In this document: one piece after another, positions 1 to 6,493 of the stretch
Layout: each line of letters starts with the position of its first letter
How positions within the stretch are numbered: the first letter of the stretch is position 1
Source of the DNA: JADJEI01 sp035328465
Lineage (GTDB): Bacteria > Bacteroidota > Ignavibacteria > Ignavibacteriales > Ignavibacteriaceae
NCBI GenBank assembly: GCA_035328465.1
Contig: DAOLIQ010000072.1
Coordinates: 1-16,779 of the forward strand
Length of the DNA: 16,779 nt
Direction of reading: 5' to 3'
Notes under the pieces: generated by a model
The model's input: only the letters and a program-made list of their open reading frames with translations
The model's database searches: none
What the model was told of the DNA's origin: nothing
Position numbers and translations under genes: made by a program

Positions 1-76
1 TCTGTGCAAAACTTTTTCCATCATGGAGAAGAAATGCAACTAAAATTATTGCAAAAATCTTATAGAACGATTTCAT
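1..76 (-). CDS. N-terminus of an exported protein (partial, cut by window edge)
   Basis: Only the first 25 codons are visible. They read as a signal peptide: MKSFYK, a hydrophobic core (IFAIILVAFLL) and a SFAQ end that resembles the cleavage region of the cupin protein upstream (also SFAQ). The start is set by a strong AAAAAGGAG located 8 bases before the ATG. It lies 41 bases downstream of the NTF2-like gene in the same orientation, so it is probably the next gene of the same operon. The mature protein is outside the window and its function cannot be stated. Confidence 0.7.
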   Translation of the reverse strand, partial: MKSFYKIFAIILVAFLLHDGKSFAQ

Positions 77-117
77 ATTAAGAACTCCTTTTTAAATTAT
101 TATTTGTTATTAAATGT

Positions 118-588
118 TTACTCTGCTTTAGATGTTCTGCCGCCTTGGTCACCAATCAAAATCCATCTGCCATCTTTTTTCATTAAGATGTCAGTCCATT
201 TTCCTGATGACCTATCCTCTTTACCTGTTTGATTATTTTTATCTAACTGAGTGTAAAAATAATCGGCGTAAGCAAAATCACCTTTTACCCAAATGGCAAC
301 AGGTGTAAGTGTATAAACAATAGTGGTATTATTCTTTAAACCATTTGCTATCCATTTACCTGTATTGGATTTGCTTTGGGGAACTACTGATTGGTAATCC
401 CACCCCATATAACTATCATCAAAGTATGACATGAATCCTTGAGCATCTCCCTTTGCGGAGACTTCCCAATATTTTTCCACACCTGCCCAAACATCTTTTT
501 GTTCAGATGACCATTGCTGTGCAGCGCTGCTGCCGGATAAGATTATTACTGTAAATAATACAGCGAATATTGAATGTAACTGTTTCAT
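118..588 (-). CDS. Secreted NTF2/SnoaL-like (DUF4440-type) protein
   Basis: A 156-residue protein with a clear signal peptide (MKQLHSIFAVLF, hydrophobic core, SAAQ cleavage region), so it is exported to the periplasm or beyond. The mature part has the look of the NTF2/SnoaL cone fold: an N-terminal helix (VWAGVEKYWEVSAKGD), a FMSYFDDSYMGWDYQ segment, and a C-terminal strand pair ending KWTDILMKKDGRWILIGDQGG. Family members include small enzymes and binding proteins; no specific activity can be read here. A longer frame opens at 636, but AAAAAGGAG 8 bases before the ATG at 588 and the signal peptide decide this start. It sits 57 bases downstream of the cupin gene, in the same probable operon. 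Its leader is a near copy of the cupin leader although the mature proteins are unrelated. Confidence 0.8.
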   Translation of the reverse strand: MKQLHSIFAVLFTVIILSGSSAAQQWSSEQKDVWAGVEKYWEVSAKGDAQGFMSYFDDSYMGWDYQSVVPQSKSNTGKWIANGLKNNTTIVYTLTPVAIWVKGDFAYADYFYTQLDKNNQTGKEDRSSGKWTDILMKKDGRWILIGDQGGRTSKAE

Positions 589-645
589 AACACGCGCTCC
601 TTTTTGATTGTTAAAAATGTTTTTAATAATAACCATTATAATCTG

Positions 646-1011
646 TTATTTATTTTTTAGTTCAATCTGAATTACCTCGAAAGGTTCATCGCCAGTGTTC
701 TCCCCCTGATGTGTTGTCTCTGGTGACCACATAACCTGACCGGCTTTGATATCCAGATCTCTTGTTGTTCCATCCGGAAATCTAAAACTCGTTTTCGCAT
801 CTGTTAACGATATTATTACACCTTCCGGATGTGAATGCATAACACCTTTCTCTCCTGCACCATAAGTAATTCTTAATACACGAACCTGATCATTTTCAAA
901 TTCGACTTTGTAATGTTTGGAATCAACTTTGGTTGCATCCTGTGCAAAGCTGTATCCCGATAAAATTATCACTGCAAATAGAGCGGCGAATATTGAAAGA
1001 AACTGTTTCAT
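646..1011 (-). CDS. Secreted cupin-domain protein
   Basis: A 121-residue protein with a signal peptide (residues 1-24, ending SFAQ) followed by a single cupin barrel. Cupin motif 1 is seen as GEKGVMHSHPEGVIISL with H59 and H61 as likely metal ligands; motif 2 contains H101 in PETTHQGENTGDEPFEV, the usual third histidine position. Small single-domain cupins bind a metal or small ligand and some are dioxygenases or isomerases; the substrate cannot be read. The start is supported by AAAAAGGAG 8 bases upstream. It lies 48 bases after the ABM-like gene and 57 before the NTF2-like gene, all in one direction. The export signal is unusual for such small cupins, most of which are cytoplasmic. Confidence 0.85.
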   Translation of the reverse strand: MKQFLSIFAALFAVIILSGYSFAQDATKVDSKHYKVEFENDQVRVLRITYGAGEKGVMHSHPEGVIISLTDAKTSFRFPDGTTRDLDIKAGQVMWSPETTHQGENTGDEPFEVIQIELKNK

Positions 1012-1059
1012 AACGCGAACTCCTTTTTGATTTTGTTAGTATTGATTTAGTTAAAAATA

Positions 1060-1344
1060 TTATTTGACAGTTGATGCTGCTTCATCAAGAAAATAAATCG
1101 CCGGCACACCAACAACACCGGCATCTTGCATGGCTGACTTTAACGTGTCAGACTGAGCAAATTTTTGCAAATTTTCTAAACTATCCCATTCAAGTAAAAC
1201 AAATAGTTCATTAGGATTATTGGCACTTTGAAATACCTTACCACCTTTAGAACCGTTTTGACTGCGGATGGAAGAATGATTATCAAATGCTTTTTTCCAT
1301 TTCGCGAAATCTTCGCAATTGTGATGAACGAGTATATAAGACAT
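1060..1344 (-). CDS. Small dimeric alpha/beta-barrel (ABM-like) protein
   Basis: A 94-residue cytoplasmic protein with no signal peptide. The pattern of a first strand (SYILVHHNC), a DFAKWKKAFDNH helix, a strand rich in hydrophobics (ELFVLLEWDS), then a LENLQKFAQSDTLKSAMQDAGV helix and a last strand (PAIYFLDE) is that of the ferredoxin-like dimeric barrel seen in antibiotic-biosynthesis-monooxygenase-type and related stress proteins. No catalytic residue can be assigned, and many members have no known activity. The start has AAAAGGAG 6-7 bases upstream of the ATG. It is 44 bases downstream of the DUF2007-like gene and 48 upstream of the cupin gene, consistent with one transcript. Confidence 0.7.
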   Translation of the reverse strand: MSYILVHHNCEDFAKWKKAFDNHSSIRSQNGSKGGKVFQSANNPNELFVLLEWDSLENLQKFAQSDTLKSAMQDAGVVGVPAIYFLDEAASTVK

Positions 1345-1388
1345 GATAGAACTCCTTTTGGTTATTGAAATAATTTATTTAAAAGATT

Positions 1389-1769
1389 TCAGTGTTCATT
1401 GAGCCACTGCTCAAAACTTTTATTTGCCACATCCTTTGGATAACTCCAATCCGGTTTAAGACGTAAGCCGCTTTCACTTCTCCAGATAAAATCGATAACG
1501 ACTTTTACTTCCTTTTTATTTGTTATTGATATTAAAAACAATTCTTGATCCTGCAGAGCAATCATTTTTGCCTCGCAGTTGATGTGCTGTGCGATAAGAG
1601 TACTTTGGATAATTTCTGCCTGTCGCAAATCATAAGTTGCCCAAACAATTCCATCCTTGCCTGACAGAAAATCATTCTCATCAAAGGAGATTGAAAGCTC
1701 AATGCTGCTTCCCGTTGGGAGTTGCGGAGGATTGGTTTCACTCAAATCTTTCCAGTGAATTGCTTTCAT
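1389..1769 (-). CDS. DUF2007-like putative signal-transducing protein, hypothetical
   Basis: The segment GIVWATYDLRQAEIIQSTLIAQHINCEAKM, with the strand LFLISI and the closing helix VKVVIDFIWR, resembles the DUF2007 fold (a small alpha/beta domain with a ligand-sized pocket), followed by a short tail ending FEQWLNEH. Its role is unknown. The start is uncertain: the frame stays open back to a GTG at 1910 (173 residues), but the extra 47 residues look like translated non-coding sequence and the GTG has no ribosome-binding site. The ATG at 1769 gives 126 residues beginning MKAIHWKDL, though its Shine-Dalgarno is also poor, unlike the four genes that follow. It would be the first gene of the five-gene run. 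Confidence 0.6.
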   Translation of the reverse strand: MKAIHWKDLSETNPPQLPTGSSIELSISFDENDFLSGKDGIVWATYDLRQAEIIQSTLIAQHINCEAKMIALQDQELFLISITNKKEVKVVIDFIWRSESGLRLKPDWSYPKDVANKSFEQWLNEH

Positions 1770-2009
1770 AGAATCAAGAACAATCTTCCCATCGAAGTTA
1801 AATGTCCCTTTTGATTTTAAGATTATCAAAGTATAAAGCTCAGGTTTTTGAAATAGTTTATTTAAAATTTCCCTGCAAAAGTAGAAGATTGGTTTACTGA
1901 TATCTTGCACTATACACGCATTTGTTTGGACTTTTGGTGCAAATGGGGTTTTTTTGACGGGATTGAAATTCTAACCGTTTAACTTGACATTAAGATTAAC
2001 AAATGTTTC

Positions 2010-2164
2010 TGTAGGGATCGGACTCCTTCCGTTCCTTTGCTGCGCCTTTCAGTTACCTTCTTTGCCTGTTCGTTAATGCAAAATCAGGTCAGTCAAGAGT
2101 CAGAAGCAGATTGGTTAAGTGCGAATTTATAAGATCCGGATCGGTCAGGAGACCGATCCCTACA
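2010..2164. repeat. REP doublet (BIME-like): two inverted GTAG-hairpin units
   Basis: Bases 2010-2027 and the reverse complement of 2147-2164 match at 17 of 18 positions. Each end carries GTAG followed directly by a palindrome. The left end is GTAG (2011-2014) then arms 2015-2022 and 2028-2035 (7 of 8 pairs) around CTCCT. The right end, read on the minus strand, is GTAG (2163-2160) then a perfect 9-pair stem (2138-2146 with 2151-2159) around a 4-base loop. GTAG plus an imperfect hairpin, in head-to-head pairs, is the known architecture of REP sequences mobilised by RAYT (TnpA_REP) transposases. The roughly 100-base core between them shows no gene. It fills most of the gap between the small-gene run and the sensor gene. 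Confidence 0.65.
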
Positions 2165-5100
2165 ATATTTTTTTATAATCCGAAGGCGAACATCCAAACT
2201 GCTTTTTAAACGCGCGGGAAAAATATGCCTGATCATTAAATCCAACTTTATAACAAATCTCAGCAACAGTTCCGGCATTTTGCTTCAATAGATCTGAAGC
2301 TCGTTGAAGACGGAATGATCTGATTAACTGTCCTGGCGGCTGATCAACTAAGGCATTTAATTTTCTTGTGAGTTGAGAGACACTCATATTCATTCCATCG
2401 GCAAGTTTATCAACACTGAATTGTTCATCCTCAAAATGGGTTTCGATGGTATTAATTACTTTATTTAAAAAAGTTTGATCAACAGAAATGGAAGTTACTT
2501 CGGCAGGTTTAATTATTGTTGATGTACTGAATCGTTTACGAAGCTGCTTGCGCTGATAGATTAGATTTTTAACGCGTACTTTTAACTCTTTTGCACTGAA
2601 TGGTTTTGTTAGATAATCATCAACGCCTGTTTCCAAACCGAGTATTTTATCATCAAGTCCGGCTTTTGCAGTTAACATTATAATTGGAACATGGCTTGTC
2701 TTTTCATCACTGCGTATTGCTTTACTGAATTTATAGCCATCCATTTTAGGCATCATAACGTCGGTTATAATTAAATCAGGAATTTCATTTTTTGCAATTG
2801 AAATTCCTTCTTCTCCATTACCGGCTTCAATTATTTTAAAATCATTTTCAAGCTGTTCGCGTATGTATGCCCGAACATCAAGGTTGTCTTCCACAATTAA
2901 AATTATTTCTTGATTGTTTTTGAGTCTTGGGAGTTGGAGCTCGGGGGATGGAGGCTGGTGATCAAAAGTTGGAAGTAGTTCTGCTTCTGAAATTTCCACA
3001 TCAGTTAAAATATTATCTTGAGCTGAATCGTTTGCTGATAATTTAATAGTCTTATCGTTGAGACTTTTCAGATCACCAACAGGAAAAGTGATTTTAAATT
3101 CCGTTCCTTCACCTTCTTTACTATTAACAGAAATTTGTCCTTTATGAAGTTCAACTAATTCTTTTGTTAAAGCTAAACCAATTCCCGTTCCCTCGTGTTC
3201 GCGTGTACTTGAACCATCAACCTGATAGAAGCGATTAAAAATATGGGGCAGACTATCGGAAGGAATTCCAGCCCCATTATCAATAATTTTAATCTCAACT
3301 GATGATGAAATGATATTTGCTGTGAGTTTTATCTCTCCATTTTCAGAAGTAAACTTAAATGCGTTTGAAATAAGATTACAAATAATCTTTTCCATTTTAT
3401 CAGCATCAAAAGTTAAAGGAATGGTTTCAGAATCAGATTCAAACTTTAGACTTATCTTTTTGGATTCGGCAAGTGATTCAAAAGAAAATAAAATGCTTTT
3501 TAGAAACGAAACTATATTATGCTGTTCTGCATTTAGTTCCATACTTCCGGCTTCAAGTTTTGATAAATCCAACAACTGATTGATCAAAGTGAGTAACCGT
3601 CTTGCATTTCTGTTTGCAACTTGCAGCTTTCCCTTTTCTTTTGTTTCAAGGTTTGAGGACATAACACTTTCAACCTGTCCAAGAATTAATGTTAGCGGTG
3701 TGCGAAACTCGTGAGAAATATTTGCAAAGAAATGCGATTTAAGTTGATCCAAATTACGAAGTGAATCCGTTGCAACTTTTTCAAGCTTTAGTTGATTCTT
3801 AAGTTTTATTCTGTTTAACTCGTAGCGGCGAATCAAATAAAGTCCGGATAGAAAAAGTAACCCATATAAAATATAAGCCCACCAGGTATTCCACCAGGGT
3901 GGGGTAATTATTAAAGTGATTGCTATTCCCGCTTCGTTCCACACACCGTCATTGTTTGATCCTTTTACGCGGAAAAGATATTCACCCGGCGGAAGATTGG
4001 TATATGCTGCCGTGTGAACTGAGCCGGAATAGATCCAATCATCATTGAAATTCTCAAGTTTATAAGCATATTGATTTTTTTGTGATGCAGAATAATCCAA
4101 TGCAGCAAATTCAAAGGTGATTACATCATCATCATACGAAAGAATAATTTCATCAGTTTCAGAAATTGATTTTTGTAATATTGAATTATTACTTCTGACA
4201 GATACATATTGATCCTGGATTTTTAATCGAGTTAAAACTACGTCAGGCTTGTAGGGGTTATCTTTTATTGCATCGGGATTGAAATAATTTAAACCATTTA
4301 TTCCGCCGAAAAACATTTCGCCTTTCTCGCTTCGATAATATGCTCCGGTATTAAACTCATTACTCTGCAATCCATCATTCACATCATAATTTCTAAAAGT
4401 TTTTTGCTGCGGGTTAAATTTAGACAAGCCCTTATTAGTGCTAAGCCAAAAATTTCCTTTCCCGTCCGGCAGAATTCCATAGACGACGTTATTGGGTAAA
4501 CCATCACTTTCATAAAAATGACTAAACAAATTATTATCAACATCAAAACGATTGATGCCTCCGCCTGCAGTTCCTATCCATAAAATATTTTTTGATTCAT
4601 AAGGATCAATACAAATAGATTTTATAAGATTATTACTGAGACTCTGAAGATTCTGAGGATCATTTTTAAAAGATTTAAAGGACTTTTTATTAGGGTCAAA
4701 ACGAATTAGCCCATCATTTGTACCGAGCCAAAAAATTCCCTGGTTGTCCTGTGTAATAACAGTTCTAACTTGTCCGCTGAGAGAAGAAGATGATTGATAA
4801 CGAAATTTTTGAAAGATGCCTTTATCAATATCTACAATTCTGCTAAAATAATTTTCGGTCGCAATCCAAATGCTGTTCTGACGATCTTCAAAAACCGCAT
4901 AAACTTCTTTCTGCGGCAAGCCCGAAGAATCTGCAGGATTAAATTTGTATTGTCTTGCTTTTTCAGTTTGCGGATCGTATCTGTAAAGACCTTCTGTTGT
5001 TGTAGTCCAGATTTTCCCATCCGAGGATTTTATCATTGTTGCAGCGCCAGTATTTCCAAAGTCATTAAGTTTATCCGAACTAGTTTCATAACTTTTCAAT

Positions 5101-6338
5101 TCACCTGTCTTACGATTCCAGCGATATAAAACAGCGGTACTAATCCAAACTATATCATTGTTCTCTTCCAGAATAGAACGAACACTAAAACCAGTAATTC
5201 GCGATGCAGGTTCTTTCCTTTTTAATAAGGTAGAAAAACGGGTTGCTTTATAATCGTATAAATTAATTCCCATTCCCGCAGTGCCGATCCAAACGATACC
5301 TGTCTTATCTGTAAATAAACTTGAAATACTGCTGAAACTGATAGACTTTGGATTTAGCGGATCATTCTTAAAATAATCATACGAACTAATAGCCGGATCA
5401 AATCGCATTAATTCACCTGGTGTTGCAAGCCACAACTTTCCGAGATGATCTTCAATAATTGCAATTATATTTCCCCAGCCATAACGATATACTTCATACT
5501 CGTGAGGAAATAATTTAAAAGTGCCGCTCCCTTTGTCAAACTTAACTAAACCACTTACTGTGCCTAACCATAAAGTTCCGTTTTTACTTTCATAAATTGC
5601 ACTCACACTGTGATCGTATTGGCTTGAAGGTGCTTTGGAATTTTTTATTTGAAAATTGAAATAAGTGAAACTCCCGGAGTTAAAATCAAATTGATTCAAT
5701 CCATTTTCAGTTCCAACCCATAGAATTCCTTTCGAATCGAAAAATAGTGATGTGGTGTTATTGCTGCTTAAGCTTTTGGAATTAGCTTCATCGTGTATGT
5801 ACTGCTTATACCCTGCTGCAAATAAATTTTTATGATTAAGAGTTATCTTAAATAAGCCATCGTTCCTCGTAGCAACCCAAATATTTCCAGTTTTATCTTC
5901 TGCGATTGACTTAATCTCATTTGTATTTATATCAGCTGAACCGTCTGAACGATACTGAATGTGATGAAATATTTCAGTGTTACGGTCAAAACAATTCAAT
6001 CCGCCGTTTAAAGTTCCAATCCAAATATAACCGCGGCTGTCTTCGAATAACGCTGTAATGTAGTTTGCAGAAATTGTAGTTGTGTCAAAAGGATCATGCT
6101 GATAAACGACAAACGAGTAACCATCGTATCTGTTTAGCCCATCCTTTGTTCCAAACCACATAAATCCTTTTTTATCCTGCAGGATGGACGATATAAAGTT
6201 TTGTGATAATCCGTCATCACTGGAGAGATGTTTGAATTTTAAGTCCTGCGCATAATTGTTCGCAAATAATAAAATCATGAATAATAAAATTGATTTTATT
6301 AATCTGAACTTAGTGAAGTATAAAAAATTTAGAAACAT
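2160..6338 (-). CDS. Hybrid two-component system sensor/regulator (Reg_prop, Y_Y_Y, HisKA, HATPase, REC, AraC)
   Basis: A 1392-residue single-protein signalling system. The N-terminus has a membrane/signal segment (KSILLFMILLFANNYAQ). Residues about 35-690 hold 14 Reg_prop repeats of the form GxxWxGTxxGLxRFD, enough for two seven-bladed propellers outside the membrane. A Y_Y_Y domain follows (YAYKLENFNDDW, LPPGEYLFRVKGSN), then one membrane helix near 815-835. Inside are a HisKA with phospho-acceptor H876 in FANISHEFRTPL, a HATPase with N-box (NLISNAFKFT) and G-boxes (DNGAGIP, GTGIGLAL), a receiver with D1193 in TDVMMPKMDGY, and a C-terminal AraC helix-turn-helix. In Bacteroidota such proteins sense polysaccharide fragments and activate utilisation loci; none adjoins here. 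The ATG at 6338 is preferred over a GTG two codons upstream; neither has a Shine-Dalgarno. The stop codon lies in the REP-like repeat. Confidence 0.95.
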   Translation of the reverse strand: MFLNFLYFTKFRLIKSILLFMILLFANNYAQDLKFKHLSSDDGLSQNFISSILQDKKGFMWFGTKDGLNRYDGYSFVVYQHDPFDTTTISANYITALFEDSRGYIWIGTLNGGLNCFDRNTEIFHHIQYRSDGSADINTNEIKSIAEDKTGNIWVATRNDGLFKITLNHKNLFAAGYKQYIHDEANSKSLSSNNTTSLFFDSKGILWVGTENGLNQFDFNSGSFTYFNFQIKNSKAPSSQYDHSVSAIYESKNGTLWLGTVSGLVKFDKGSGTFKLFPHEYEVYRYGWGNIIAIIEDHLGKLWLATPGELMRFDPAISSYDYFKNDPLNPKSISFSSISSLFTDKTGIVWIGTAGMGINLYDYKATRFSTLLKRKEPASRITGFSVRSILEENNDIVWISTAVLYRWNRKTGELKSYETSSDKLNDFGNTGAATMIKSSDGKIWTTTTEGLYRYDPQTEKARQYKFNPADSSGLPQKEVYAVFEDRQNSIWIATENYFSRIVDIDKGIFQKFRYQSSSSLSGQVRTVITQDNQGIFWLGTNDGLIRFDPNKKSFKSFKNDPQNLQSLSNNLIKSICIDPYESKNILWIGTAGGGINRFDVDNNLFSHFYESDGLPNNVVYGILPDGKGNFWLSTNKGLSKFNPQQKTFRNYDVNDGLQSNEFNTGAYYRSEKGEMFFGGINGLNYFNPDAIKDNPYKPDVVLTRLKIQDQYVSVRSNNSILQKSISETDEIILSYDDDVITFEFAALDYSASQKNQYAYKLENFNDDWIYSGSVHTAAYTNLPPGEYLFRVKGSNNDGVWNEAGIAITLIITPPWWNTWWAYILYGLLFLSGLYLIRRYELNRIKLKNQLKLEKVATDSLRNLDQLKSHFFANISHEFRTPLTLILGQVESVMSSNLETKEKGKLQVANRNARRLLTLINQLLDLSKLEAGSMELNAEQHNIVSFLKSILFSFESLAESKKISLKFESDSETIPLTFDADKMEKIICNLISNAFKFTSENGEIKLTANIISSSVEIKIIDNGAGIPSDSLPHIFNRFYQVDGSSTREHEGTGIGLALTKELVELHKGQISVNSKEGEGTEFKITFPVGDLKSLNDKTIKLSANDSAQDNILTDVEISEAELLPTFDHQPPSPELQLPRLKNNQEIILIVEDNLDVRAYIREQLENDFKIIEAGNGEEGISIAKNEIPDLIITDVMMPKMDGYKFSKAIRSDEKTSHVPIIMLTAKAGLDDKILGLETGVDDYLTKPFSAKELKVRVKNLIYQRKQLRKRFSTSTIIKPAEVTSISVDQTFLNKVINTIETHFEDEQFSVDKLADGMNMSVSQLTRKLNALVDQPPGQLIRSFRLQRASDLLKQNAGTVAEICYKVGFNDQAYFSRAFKKQFGCSPSDYKKIL

Positions 6339-6427
6339 TGACACTGATGTTTATGATTGATGACAAAATAATTCATTGCTGTTTAAATCCATAATTGAAA
6401 TCACGAACCATATTTATTAATTTTAAT

Positions 6428-6457
6428 AAAAAAGGGAACCCGTATGGATTCCCTTTT
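6428..6457 (-). terminator. Rho-independent terminator of the aconitase gene
   Basis: Read on the minus strand this is a 12-pair stem, AAAAGGGAATCC against GGGTTCCCTTTT with one G-T wobble, around the loop ATAC. The descending arm runs into six T residues. It starts about 37 bases after the aconitase stop codon and ends about 90 bases before the start of the sensor gene, so it separates the two transcripts. Confidence 0.85.
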
Positions 6458-6493
6458 GATTTCAGACTCCTGCTTACTGATTTCTTAGAAAGA

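Noticed and set aside
2093..2278. Minus-strand frame of 61 codons spanning the repeat and the end of the sensor gene
   Set aside because: It overlaps the AraC domain in another frame and runs through the REP-like hairpin; its residues are translated repeat.
4794..5129. Frames on the plus strand within the sensor gene
   Set aside because: They lie within the Reg_prop coding region in other frames and show no domain.
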